Below, in pieces: positions 42,561 to 54,100 of a DNA stretch of 60,368 bases. Location: NCBI GenBank assembly GCA_014885115.2, contig WKLE02000372.1, positions 1 through 60,368 on the forward strand, read 5' to 3'. Within the stretch, counting starts at the first letter, position 1. Each line of letters starts with the position of its first letter. Under the pieces are notes generated by a model. That model was not told the DNA's origin, did not search any database, and saw only the letters and a list, made by a program, of their open reading frames with translations. A program made the position numbers and the translations under genes. Source of the DNA: Asterionellopsis glacialis. Its lineage: Eukaryota > Bacillariophyta > Plagiogrammaphyceae > Rhaphoneidales > Asterionellopsidaceae.

Positions 42561-45109
42561 ATGCCACCTAAAAAGAAGGGAGGAAAAAGCGACAAAGGTG
42601 ATGATGGAGATCATCTCACTCGTATTGCCATTGTGACACCAGAACGATGCAAGCCCAAGAAATGTAGGCAAGAGTGTAAGAAGAGTTGTCCCGTCGTTAA
42701 ACTCGGAAAACTCTGTATCGAAGTTGGTCCCAAGAGCAAATTGGCTTTCATTTCCGAACCACTCTGTATTGGTGAGTTTTGTGTGCACTGTAGTTCCAAT
42801 TTTGACAGAAAGTGATACCAGAATTTGCCATCCTTTCTATATTTTTTCTTTCTTTGCCAAATCAAATCTCACGACCACTCGTTGCTAATGTCTTGAATTC
42901 GAAAACTGCCAACCGATTGTAATGAAATTTACTCAGGTTGTGGTATTTGCGTAAAGAAGTGCCCCTTTGAGGCGATTCAGATCATTAATCTTCCAAAGGA
43001 TTTAGAACGCAACACAACTCATCGTTACGGTCCAAACTCTTTCAAACTTCACAGATTACCCATGCCCCGTCCTGGACAAGTCTTAGGTCTTGTAGGTACC
43101 AACGGTATCGGAAAATCAACTGCCCTCAAGATTTTGGCTGGTAAGCTCAAACCCAACTTGGGTAGACATGATGCTCAACCTGATTGGGAAGAAATCTTGG
43201 TACACTTCCGTGGGTCAGAATTGCAAAATTATTTCACTAAAATCCTCGAAGATAGTATGAAAGCCACTATCAAGCCACAGTACGTTGATCACATTCCCCG
43301 TGCTGTCAAGGGGAAGGTTGGAGAAATCCTCAAACAAAAGGATGAAAGGACTGAAGCAGAAGACTGGGATGTACTTGACTGGGCTACCTCCGAAGCTGAA
43401 TTGAAACATCTTTTGAACCGCGATGTTCGTGTCTTATCTGGTGGTGAATTGCAAAGGTTTGCAATCGCTGCTGTTGCTGTTCAATGCAGTGATGTGTACA
43501 TGTTTGATGAGCCATCGTCATATCTAGATGTGAAGCAGCGTCTGACAGCCGCCCATATGATTCGACAGTTGCTTGAAGGAGACGTTGGAGACGTACGCTA
43601 TGTCCTTGTTGTGGAGCACGATTTAGCTGTCCTTGATTACTTGAGTGACTACGTGTCTGTTTTGTATGGTGCAGCTGGAGGTTACGGAGTTGTTACGATG
43701 CCCTTCGGTGTCCGTATGGGTATCAATGCTTTCTTGGCGGGTTTCATCCCTACAGAGAATTTGAGATTCCGTAATGACGCTCTGTCATTCAAGGTATGTG
43801 CTGCCTTTTGGTCTGATTGGAACAAATCGTTTACTTCAGAATTTGATTTAAAGTCTAACGTGTTTCATTTGCAACTTTCTTCTTCGTTTACCACAGGTTT
43901 CCGAGAGAGCGGAGGCGAACGACGATGCAAAGAATGATGTAATGAAAAGATACTCGTATCCCAGCATGACAAAAACTCAATCAAAGGAGGGCTCAAAATT
44001 TATTCTTCATGTCGAAGAAGGAGCCTTTACAGATTCAGAAATCATTGTGCTTTTGGGTGAAAATGGTACTGGTAAAACAACGTTTGTGCGTATGCTTGCT
44101 GGACTTCTCAAGAGTGATGAGCAGACCAAGCTGGAAGAGGATGGATATGAATACGAGGCTTCACAAGCTGGAGTCCCAGACCTCAACGTGAGCTATAAAC
44201 CTCAAAAGATTTCACCCAAGTTCCAGGGTACCGTTCGACAGCTTCTTCACAAGCGTGTACGGGATATGTATGTTCATCCTCAGTTTATCTCCGATGTCAT
44301 GAAGCCGCTTATCATTGACAACATTATCGACAATGGCGTGCAGAACTTGTCCGGTGGAGAGTTGCAGCGTCTTGCAATTGTTCTTGCACTTGGAACTCCA
44401 GCTGATGTCTACCTAATCGATGAACCAAGTGCGTATTTGGATTCGGAACAACGTATTAATTGCGCAAAGGTTATCAAACGTTTCATCATGCACAGCAAGA
44501 AGACGGCCTTTGTTGTTGAGCACGATTTCATTATGGCTACCTATCTTGCCGACCGTGTTGTTGTGTACCATGGTAATCCAGGTGTTGAAGCAACGGCTAC
44601 AACTCCTCAAAGTCTTTTAACTGGAATGAACCAGTTCCTCAAAAGTCTTGAGGTCACGTTTAGAAGAGATCCAACGAACTTCCGTCCAAGGTAAGCTATT
44701 GCTATGATGAGTTCATTCTTTGGTACAGTTAGTAGGGACACAATCCTTCTGCCTGTATAGCAGTTTCATATCTGGGATGACGAGATATCATGCTTGAAGC
44801 CATTATCCGTATTGGATTGATTTTCAATCCTTGCGGGCGCTGTTTTTGCGTTGGCCGTGGAAGCATCTAAGTCTTTTGTTTTAATTTCTAACCAGAAATT
44901 ATGGAGGAAATTGGTCGATTCGATAAACCATTTTTGGATGCTCTGAAAAGTTGTACTAACTTAATCGTTTCTTCTTTGTTACGATAATTTTAATTGACAG
45001 AATCAATAAGAGGGGTTCACAGAAAGATGCCGAGCAAAAGAAGAACGGAAACTATTTCTTTTACGACGAAGATGACAACGATGACGACATCGATGATGAC
45101 GACCTTTAA
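42561..45109 (+). CDS. ABCE1: ABCE1/RLI1 ribosome-recycling ATPase
   Basis: Four exons: 42561-42771, 42937-43793, 43897-44690 and 45001-45109; 656 residues. N-terminal iron-sulfur cysteines are [15 protein letters not shown] and, across intron 1, [16 protein letters not shown]. Two ATPase halves follow: Walker [10 protein letters not shown] and GENGTGKTT, signature [12 protein letters not shown] and [12 protein letters not shown], Walker [13 protein letters not shown] and [13 protein letters not shown]-switch VVEHD in both. This is the universal eukaryotic and archaeal factor that splits 80S ribosomes after termination and helps initiation. All catalytic elements are present, so it should be functional. 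The C-terminus carries an extra acidic tail ([18 protein letters not shown]) on its own exon. Length exceeds the usual 600 or so because of this tail and a longer linker. Confidence 0.97.
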
Positions 45110-45582
45110 GATGCCTGAATGAAACTAAATTCGCCACATCGGACCTTGTAGGTTAAAGGTTGTAATTCAAATTATGTAATACATGGAAGGGATTGTGTCT
45201 GACATCATTAGCAGTTTCAAGAATCTCGGACTATACTTGACTGTATATATTCCCTTTTGTCTTCAATATGTTGCAGTTTTTTCAAGCACTTTTGTCTGAG
45301 GCCATATTAGATACGCAGATTATTAATTTCTTATAAAAAAATCTAGCCTCCCGATGACTTTGTTTGACTCTAACCCCTTCAAGCTAGCTCTGATTGTTGT
45401 CACGGATTTGAAGTCTTTGTCCGCTGCTGTGAGAGGAAATCAAAATTTCTTGAATGCTTTATGTGCCTTCACATTTATACACAATTGAATTGAAGAGAAC
45501 AGTTGAAGTTCTGGCCTTGGAAGGCTGGAAGGAAACTAAATTTGTTTAAGAATAATGATGTTTTTAAATAAAATTACGACAT
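45110..45582. other. Convergent 3' spacer
   Basis: Lies between the 3' ends of ABCE1 and the minus-strand gene. No feature is seen. AT-rich, compatible with the two 3' UTRs. Confidence 0.5.
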
Positions 45583-46590
45583 TTAATCACTTTGGGGCCA
45601 CGATCTTGGTGTAAATACCTTTGAAAGTATACGCCATTCGTCCGATTTAGCATTGGATCTTCCCAATAGAATATGATCGACAAAGACATTTGTTTTTGAG
45701 CCATTTCCAACATGGACAGTGGCCGATGCTGCAGTCTGACAACTCAACACATCAATACTAGCAACTGCATCATATGCTTTTGACTCAGACAAGTGAGGGG
45801 TTTGGGATGCAACTCCATCAGAGTAGGTTTTAAGGGGGATTTCTAACAATGATCCTGTTGGTGCCGACCAATCTGTAGATGATTCATCTGACGGTGCTAT
45901 GCCCACAGAGAGTAACGATGCACCTTCCGCAAAGAGATTTAGAGCTGCCACTTTATCATCCGAGCCCCCACCATGTTCAATCGACAGATACTTGTTAAGT
46001 GCATCATTGATAGAAGCAAATGAATTGTTTGGTGCACTATGGGTTAAAGCATCACCTCCTATCACCTCTCGTACGATATGCCAGCCATCATTTGCAACCA
46101 TCGGTGACATAGTTCTCTGTTCTGAAGGACTCGGATCCAACCGAAGCAAAGACACATAGCGTTGACGACCATCAACACCAGAAATCTTTGCAAGCGCAGT
46201 TCTGCTATCCGACAATGTAAGTGACAACAAGGAAGGGGCCAGCATTGTCTTCTCGACAGGAGTGCGAGATTCTTGGAGTTTTTCAAGCGCTTTTTTTAAT
46301 GTCGATGGTACCCAACCAGTTCCTTCGTTGTTTTTCCACAATGATCCACGTGGGTGCCACACACTCGATAAAGTATCCGCGCAGTGAAATCCCACCCCAT
46401 GAGAGGATTCAAGAAGGCGTAAAATGTTTTGGGATGCCTTGGCGGATTCCAGTCCTAGCTGAAGAGGTTGCCTTGGACCACTCTCATCCGGTGGCGGCGC
46501 CGAGACTAAATCTGGATTACCATGGCCTATGTGTGTTCGTATCTGCTGCCATCTTCCAAGGTATTGAGGAGCCCTTCTCAACGCTAACAT
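45583..46590 (-). CDS. NTF2/lumazine-binding-like protein
   Basis: Single exon, 335 residues. The N-terminus (MLALRRAPQYLGRWQQIRTH) is basic and hydroxylated-poor, possibly a mitochondrial presequence. Two repeats of a small cone-like fold can be guessed. One is around residues 65-190, ending GWHIVREVIGG; the other is around 200-335 with INDALNKYLSIEHGG, LLEIPLKTYSDGVA, VASIDVLSCQTAASATVHVG and EWRILSKVFTP. The alternation of sequences ending in W(H/R)I(V/L) and VF resembles the SnoaL/NTF2 and putative lumazine-binding (PF12893-like) families. The role is unknown; no catalytic residues can be named. The gene is divergent from the FUSC-like gene. Confidence 0.7.
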   Translation of the reverse strand: MLALRRAPQYLGRWQQIRTHIGHGNPDLVSAPPPDESGPRQPLQLGLESAKASQNILRLLESSHGVGFHCADTLSSVWHPRGSLWKNNEGTGWVPSTLKKALEKLQESRTPVEKTMLAPSLLSLTLSDSRTALAKISGVDGRQRYVSLLRLDPSPSEQRTMSPMVANDGWHIVREVIGGDALTHSAPNNSFASINDALNKYLSIEHGGGSDDKVAALNLFAEGASLLSVGIAPSDESSTDWSAPTGSLLEIPLKTYSDGVASQTPHLSESKAYDAVASIDVLSCQTAASATVHVGNGSKTNVFVDHILLGRSNAKSDEWRILSKVFTPRSWPQSD

Positions 46591-46769
46591 GGTTGTTCAA
46601 TCAGGCGCTCAATCGCTCGTTCCTTTGGATGCTCTTGTCTGATACAAGAAGTAGAAGAAGATGAATAATGAAATATTTGTGTCTTTCATATCTTCATCCC
46701 TGCTCAAAAGACATCAGAAAAAAATCAAAATCGATGAAATTACACATCATGATTTTTACCTGCGTGTGC

Positions 46770-46885
46770 CAGTACCTGTACGGGTACAGGTACATGGTAG
46801 TCCAGTGGTATTTCACCGTGGTACTACTACCAGGGTACTGTACCTGAGGACCTACCTGGTACGATACCAGACAGTATATCAAATA
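46770..46885. promoter_or_regulatory. GGTACC/CCTGGTAC palindromic motif cluster 4
   Basis: Words such as AGTACCTGTACGGGTACAGG and CTACCTGGTACGATACCAG sit in the 500-bp divergent spacer, 200-320 bp before the start at 47091. A looser tail (TCGGTAGGTCC, TTACCGGTAGG) reaches into the 5' end of that gene. Confidence 0.45.
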
Positions 46886-47090
46886 CCTGTAATTTCTGAA
46901 TTTACAATCTCAGAAGTCTTGGATACGTGGTATTTAGTATTGTATTCACGTTCATTAGAGTTACAGAAAAGAGAATACAGTGTGTATCTTCTTTTTTTGG
47001 TCCTGACAACTCTAGAATATCTCTATAGATATTCATGGAAGTACTATTATAATGTATCGGTAGGTCCGAAAGGTAGGTCTACATGTTACC

Positions 47091-48854
47091 ATGGTTTCCT
47101 TACCGGTAGGACTCTGGAAGATATTGTTGAGTCAAAAATTTCGAACAGAATTTCTCGAAGAAAGTCCCTGCTTGTCCCGTTTGAGGTGCGTCGCCTCTTA
47201 TGAAAATGGGATTTCACATCTCCCTAGCAAGGGAATAAGAATGTTACCAACAGAAGAGTATAGAGAGGACGATAATCCTAACAGAAGTCTGTTATCGTGC
47301 TCCTCCCCCAACTATGAAACGATCGGCTTCTCATCGAAAAGTCAAGATTCTTCTTTATCAGCATCTGATCCACACATATCTGTCATTGAGTTTGAGGAGA
47401 CATATGAATCTCATGATTTTAAACCTGGAATTGTAGCAGCTTTACAGTCTATCAAATTAGACAGATACGCAGTGCACTTTGGAATCAGAATGTCCTCACT
47501 TCTTACTTTATCAGCTCTGTTTGTTCTTGTTGCCGCCCCTGACGGTGGTCGGTATCCAGAGGGAATGTGGGTTTTTATCTCTGTTTTATTTGTTTCATGG
47601 TTCCCACGTCTAGATGCTGCATCTGTAGTCGAAAAAAGTGTACAAAGGCTTATTGGAACATTCATAGGTGCAGCTATTGGATTAATCTGTGGGTTTCTGT
47701 CACTGCCTATTTCGGACCATTCGAAGCAAGCATTCTTTTTGGCATGCTGCATTGCTGTGGTTTCCTTTCTTATTACCTTTTCAATCGTACAATTCAAAAT
47801 TGGTAATGAAAAAATCATTTCAAAATACAACTATGCATCTATTCTTTGTCTTTTAACATTTGCTATTTGTATCCTACCGTTTTATAATGGTGAGGAGCCC
47901 AAATGGCGCAAGGCAATGTACCGAATAGTGAATGTCATCGTTGGATGTATCCTTGGGGCCCTTGGTTCAATACTAATATTACCACGATCGACAACGTCCA
48001 TCATCTTGGAACAAATTGAAAGACAAATCAAGTTTGCAGGTGAGGCGTCCGAGGCCGTACTTCATGGAGCAACTGATGCATTTTCTGGTCGACTGAAACC
48101 AGTAACTCTTGCAACTGAGATACTCGAGTCAAACGAAAGTCGACGGTCAAGACTCCGTCATTCTCTATCTCGAAAATCTTTTCGTGCAGTAAAAAAGGAA
48201 ATCGTATATGAGGGCGGTGATATTGTATTAGAGAAGTATGAAGCAGCACTGAAAGACTGGCGCGCTACTAAAACAATCTATCCGGTTCTAAACTACGATC
48301 CATTCAATTTTGGAGTTGCAAAGGACGATCAGGTTGCTTTTCAAACAGAAACTGCAAACATCTTGGCGAGAGCATTAAGAATTCAAAACACGGTTGTGTT
48401 GATAGACGGTATAGTACGAAATGACCCAAAACATGACTTTAATGAAGAACATTTGGCCATGTTCGCCGAAAGTGGCACACTCATTCATCAAATGCTAACA
48501 GTCCCACGTAATGAAGAAGCGAGTGAGTTAGCGGCCAAAGCGTTGTTTGAGAAACTTTCTCAAACACGGCATTTCATCGTCCAGATGTCTGGTCACGTGG
48601 CTGGATCACCAAGTGAATTGCCTTCCATGCATTCTGCGAGTAACTTGGATGAGCTAGCGAAGAACGGCGGTGAAGGGTACAACGACAATGACGGCAGGGT
48701 AGCACCCAAATTTGTTCGAGGAAGTAATGTCTGTGCCCTGCTCTTTTTACAACTTGTAGAGCACCTTATTCTAAGGTCCCTTCGACTTTATAGTACTTGG
48801 GCGAATGTCCAGGAATTAGGAGTTGTGAAAAAGATATCAAAGGCTAAGAGCTAA
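47091..48854 (+). CDS. FUSC/ALMT-type membrane transporter
   Basis: Single exon, 587 residues. A polar N-terminal domain of about 125 residues is followed by six hydrophobic helices: SSLLTLSALFVLVAA, MWVFISVLFVSWFP, LIGTFIGAAIGLICGFL, AFFLACCIAVVSFLITFSI, ASILCLLTFAICILPF and RIVNVIVGCILGALGSILIL. This array, with ISVLFVS, RLIGTFIGAAIG and the RIVNVIVGC motif, matches the FUSC superfamily, which includes aluminium-activated malate transporters and bacterial aromatic acid exporters. A long cytosolic helical tail follows. It probably carries organic anions; the substrate and membrane are not decidable. The start at 47091 gives the whole frame; upstream lies a motif cluster. Confidence 0.85.
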   Translation: MVSLPVGLWKILLSQKFRTEFLEESPCLSRLRCVASYENGISHLPSKGIRMLPTEEYREDDNPNRSLLSCSSPNYETIGFSSKSQDSSLSASDPHISVIEFEETYESHDFKPGIVAALQSIKLDRYAVHFGIRMSSLLTLSALFVLVAAPDGGRYPEGMWVFISVLFVSWFPRLDAASVVEKSVQRLIGTFIGAAIGLICGFLSLPISDHSKQAFFLACCIAVVSFLITFSIVQFKIGNEKIISKYNYASILCLLTFAICILPFYNGEEPKWRKAMYRIVNVIVGCILGALGSILILPRSTTSIILEQIERQIKFAGEASEAVLHGATDAFSGRLKPVTLATEILESNESRRSRLRHSLSRKSFRAVKKEIVYEGGDIVLEKYEAALKDWRATKTIYPVLNYDPFNFGVAKDDQVAFQTETANILARALRIQNTVVLIDGIVRNDPKHDFNEEHLAMFAESGTLIHQMLTVPRNEEASELAAKALFEKLSQTRHFIVQMSGHVAGSPSELPSMHSASNLDELAKNGGEGYNDNDGRVAPKFVRGSNVCALLFLQLVEHLILRSLRLYSTWANVQELGVVKKISKAKS

Positions 48855-48926
48855 GATATAGACTAACTGTTACAGTGCAATATTCTTTACCCGCCTTATG
48901 AAATGAATTGCCTTTATACCATAATG

Positions 48927-50555
48927 TTAGTACACTTCTGTGTGCCAGCCTCCCGTGTCCTCGGAAACCTCATATTTATGACCAGTTTCCTTCACGATTC
49001 TGGATTTCCATGCATCTGAAAAACCATCTTCTTTCACTGTACAACCACAAGAAGGTTCATTTTCATCTTTAGTTATCGTAAAAAAGTCACGAAATCGTAC
49101 GAAAAGTTCACCATAAAACTGTAACCATCGAGTATGGAGTGTATCTCCAGCTGACACACCAAAGGCTGTTACAAACTCTACCGCACTCGTCATTCCTTCT
49201 GTCTCATACATGTACATAGCTTCCTTGTCTGTCTTTGATACACTTTCAATGAAATCTGATTGAATTTGTAAAATTTCTTTCCGAATCATTGGATACGCAT
49301 CCTTCCAACGGTAATAGGCAAAGTTACTAACCATATTTTGAACCCAAAAAGCTTTCGACAAATCAAATGTTAGGAGCGGTGTAGTTACACCATCTTGCGC
49401 ACCCTTTCCAGCATATGCTTTTGAAATTCGTGTACTACTGCCATACACTGGAACACGAGGAGATGTAGAAGAATCATCTACAGCAAACCAGACTAATGCT
49501 GAAAGTTCTGGTGGCATCCAGGGACGTATCTGAGCTATAAAATTCCACCCTGTCTGTTGTGTTCCTATAGATCGTTCATTATGATACTGTTTCTTCCTAT
49601 CATCAGTAGCACGAAGATTTCCATCCATACCATCAGCGGTACTACTTTCCCACATTAAAGGTCTTGGGCGGTAGGGTGCAGAATAAAGGCCAGCACCAAC
49701 ATCTTTAGAAGAATCCAGCTCCGTCTCTTCGTAATGACTTGACATTACATGCATAACATCAAGTAACGAAAGTTTCGAATGTGGCTTTACCCATAATGGC
49801 ATTCGATTAGTTAGATTTCGTCCTGTAGCATAATCAACATATTTTTGTCGGAATGTCCCATCTGTATCAACTATTTCACTAAATATAGACCAAACTCGAG
49901 CATCTTTAAACCGAGCACCTGAAAATGTAACAGGATTGTATACGTCAGAAAAGGAAAAATCATGATCGTCATCATCCGGACCATCATACAATCCATAATA
50001 TTTTGCTACATCAACAACATCATCCGCATACATGCAATTATCAGGATCATTTCTTGGGAATGTTGTAATTCTAGCTTGATTGGCATGTGCTGATACGTAT
50101 CCATCAGGGATACGACGTGCAACCCATACAGCACCTAACCGACCATTGTCATATTTAGATCCACGACTGATAACTTCCATAATCCATACTTCACCTGATT
50201 GATCTGCAATTGAAAACGATTCACCTTCACTTGCATATCCGTACGCATCCATAAGATGAACCATTGTTTGGATTGCCTGTTTTGCAGTTTTACATCTTTG
50301 AAGTGTAATATAAATTAATGATCCATAATCCAAAATAGCATTGGCTTGTGATGATAAGATTTCAACACCACCAAATGTTGATTCACCAATACATAAACCA
50401 ACTTCATTCACGTTTCCAACAACATTGTATGTTTGAGTTGTTGACTCTGGAATTTCTCCTAAATACCTTCCTGTATCCCATTCATATATTTTTCGCATTT
50501 TTTGCTTTGGCTGTTGTTCTTTTTGTTCTCCTTGTTCATCCATAATTTTGTTCTT

Positions 50556-50587
<32 letters not shown>

Positions 50588-50843
50588 TGCCTTTTTCATT
50601 TTTATCGTCGTTTTCATTTTCGTTATTAGTCATGGTAATGGTCGCTGGATAATGGTATAAATAACCCATTAAACTCCCCGAATCGGCATTATAAGCAATC
50701 ATAGGGCTCCCATCTTTTGAAGCCCCTGGTGTTATTAAAACATCTGTACAAGCGTTTACATTTTGTTGCAAGTACAAAAGGAATAAACATGTTTTCAAAA
50801 TTACTCTACGAGTTGCCAATACTGACACCATTATCATTGTCAT
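48927..50843 (-). CDS. Peptidase C69 family dipeptidase
   Basis: Single exon, about 638 residues from ATG 50843. After a hydrophobic segment (VILKTCLFLLYLQQNVNA) comes CTDVLITPGASKDGSP. In family C69 (Ntn hydrolases) this Cys, residue 32 here, becomes the N-terminal nucleophile after cleavage. Other family marks are MIAYNADSG, VGNVNEVGLCIGESTFGG, FSIADQSGEVWIMEVISRG and YVSAHANQARITTF. An Asp-rich insertion (about 75-85), encoded by a GTC/GAC triplet run, and a charged linker interrupt the N-terminal part. It should hydrolyse dipeptides in a secretory, vacuolar or extracellular compartment. It is longer than bacterial members because of the insertion and the C-terminal extension (SCGCTVKEDGFSDAWKSRIV). 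Confidence 0.93.
50557..50587 (-). repeat. GAC triplet run coding poly-Asp
   Basis: About ten GTC (plus strand) triplets encode ten consecutive Asp residues in the C69 peptidase. Such runs change length easily, so this part may vary between strains. Confidence 0.9.
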
Positions 50844-50849
50844 TAACAC

Positions 50850-51194
50850 AACGAGCTTTTCAAAGCAGAAGCAGCGACTCAGTTGTTGTGTTCTGTTCTC
50901 TCTCTCTGATGGTGATGTGTGTCAAGAAATATAATAATAATGATGATGTGTCTGCGTCTCGTCTTGTGGATCCCGCATCTTAGATACAGATGGGGTTATC
51001 TCGAACCCTTTTTTGGTTGATTGGGACTGCATGTCTGTGGAGGGAGATTTCTGAAATTGAGATTCTCGCAATAATTTCGCGTCAGTACAGAATAGCAACA
51101 ATGATGCAGTAACTGAGCAACTGCCGACAACACCACAAGACTAGAGACTATATTCACTGTTCATCATCAGGTTTGTTAAAAAATACTGTCAAAA
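50850..51194. other. Divergent spacer between peptidase and helicase
   Basis: 345 bp holding both promoters. A (AAT)-rich stretch begins the helicase coding part. No other feature is seen. Confidence 0.5.
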
Positions 51195-54100
51195 ATGAAT
51201 AATGATAATAATAATAACAACAACAACAACACAGAATCAAGAGAAACGAAGGTTCAAGATAATGAAGAAGAACGACCAAGGAAACGATCACGATTATCAT
51301 TAAGTAGTAATAGTAAGAATTCGAAAAAGAGCGCAGCGAGTGCAAACTTGGATTCTAACACATCCACTAACTCTGTCACAGCTGCCACAAAGAAAAAGAA
51401 CAATAACAACAGTAGGAAGAAGGAAGAATCACCTATTATTTTAGCATTGTTACGACTTGATCCTATATTACAATTTCTAACCAAAGCAAGTGGAAAAACA
51501 AAAATACCCTTACAAACTTTAAAGGCAGCACTTCCAGGGTGTAATGATACTAGTGTAGCTCAATGGAGAGAATTGGCACATCGTGGAGTAATAGAAATCA
51601 CTCATAGCGACAAAGGTGATGGATCAACCGCTGATGCATCAGGTGGACTAATGAACGACAGGTCGACCTCTTCTTCTAACGAAGAAATTTTTATTGGATT
51701 CCCTCCTCCTCCAACAATTTCTGATAACGGCGATGATGATACAACCATACAAAATCAGAAATTAAAAAAACTCACTGAAACAGGAACATTACACGGAAGT
51801 ACAAAAACAGCCGCAAAACGACGTTTAAGAGCTTTGAAACGCAGTCTTAAAATTAATCCTGAACCAATGCTTGTTGTTGAAAGCAATGGCATTGTTAAGA
51901 ATAGTGAATCAGCCGAAGAAGTAGAACAGGGAACAAATGATTCTAGAAACATGCAATCATCAATCATCATAAATAATGGAAGTTCTGGACGATCATCTCC
52001 TGTTGCTGAAGAAGACTGCAATGCTGTTCCTAATGATGGAAAAGATTGGGATACATCACTTGTTCTTACCAAGGAAAATTTGAATAACTTTGATGTTACG
52101 GAGGTACAAGAAGATGAACAACAAGCACGTCGCGCATTAGAAACATTTTTGAAACCAGGAAAGAAAGATACTGATAGGACCAAATTATTTTTTGATAAGC
52201 AAGCGGCATATGCTGCCTCTCAAACAGGTCGACAGGAAATTCAGGGCAAACTGGCTGCTGACGTCCAATCCAAAATACCTTTGCCATTAACATATGCTCT
52301 GGGCTTAGATCTTAGTGGCAGTGTTCCAAAACAAAATAGTAGCGTAGGCAGTCGTCGACTTTATAGTCATCAAGCTGAAGCCATTAATTCAGCTTTACGA
52401 CGCATCCACACACTGGTTTGTACAGGTACTGGTAGTGGCAAGTCATTATGCTTTCTTGTTCCTGTATTGGCTACTGCTATGATGTCGTCAAGTCAGAATA
52501 CTTCCGATGATAACAAAGAAGACAGTGGGACATCACTTATACTATTTCCAACCAAGGCTTTGGCCCAAGATCAAATGACAAAGCTGCAAAATGATTTACT
52601 AGAGAAACATTCTGATCTAAAGCAATATATTCGTGTCGGAGTAATTGATGGGGACACCCCTCATCCACAACGTGCAGAAGCAGCAAAGCATTGCAATATC
52701 ATTTTAACAAATCCAGATACCCTCCATGCCGCAATACTACCTGCATGGAAAGGAATTTACAAGAAAATACTAGGGAGACTCCAATATGTTGTCATTGACG
52801 AGGTATGTGTTCGTATTTCTTTAGTTTATCGTATTTTATTTTCAGTTCTTCAAGCTCCAGCTCTAAAGAAATGAACTTACATTTGCTTATTTCTTATTTA
52901 CACGATTTATAGGCTCACATGTATGAGGGTGTTTTTGGAGCTCATGTTGCTATGGTACTTTCACGATTGTCGCGACTTTGTTCTGTCGCTTCAAGAACGC
53001 TTGGAAAAAATGCTGCTCACAGAGCATCCTCACTGCCACCTCCCACTTTTCTGGGTTGTTCAGCTACCATGACACACCCAGAGCACCATTTTCGGATGCT
53101 TTGTCCGATTCAGAAGGACTCTACTGTAACTGTTATTGATCAAGGTTCGTTGAAATGACGGCATGTTGCAGATTATTTTCTTACACTACTTCTTCCTTCC
53201 TCACCTATTTTGGTTTTATATTCTTTTACATTGTCTTCCGCAGATGGCTCACCTCGCCGCCCGAAACATTTTTTTGCCTGGAACCCACCCATTATGGATC
53301 TCAACGGCTACAGCACAGGCGAAGTTGTCATAAAACGAGTTGATACGAAGAAAAAAAGTAAAGGCGTCCAATCAGCTCAAGACGATGCTCCCAAAATAGG
53401 CAAAGATGCCGAGTCAAATCAGGGGACTAGAAGAATCAATGGAAAGGAACTGTATCGGAGGCATGCCGCAGATGAGACGGCTCTACTTCTTGCACGAGCA
53501 ATCGCCAACAACGTCCGGTGTATTGCATTTTGTAAAACTCGATGCCTTGTCGAATGGGTGTTTGAAAGAACTGTAGCAAAACTACGCTCGGACCCTACTA
53601 CAGAGCATTTGACTTCTCGTGTGGAATCATACCGTGGCGGATACACCCCAGCAGTCCGACGTATTATTGAAAAGAAACTGTTCCAAGGTGAACTTACTGG
53701 AGTTGTGGGGACATCCGCTTTGGAGCTTGGTGTTGATGTTGGTGGGATTGACCTAACACTTCATTGTGGCTACCCCTCCTCCATTAGCTCACTATTACAG
53801 CAAGCTGGTCGTGCTGGTCGAGGGGCACTTCGGTTGTCAGTTCCATCCCTATCGGTGATGGTTTGTTTTAACTCACCTTCAGAACAGCATCTATGGAATT
53901 ATCCACGAAGTCTGCTTGATCGTGGGCGCTCAATACCACCATCACTTCCAGTGAATGAAGGACTTCTTCAGGGACACATGCTATGTGCAGGGCAGGAGTT
54001 TCCATTGACTGGCACCAAGCCGGTAACTGCGCTCCTCGAATCCCCTATAGATAGCGAAGGCCAAGAGTCAAAAAGTCAACTGCTGAATGACTGTTCTCTG

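Noticed and set aside
46221..46664. Plus-strand frame overlapping the lumazine-binding-like gene
   Set aside because: Antisense to a well-supported coding frame with family motifs.
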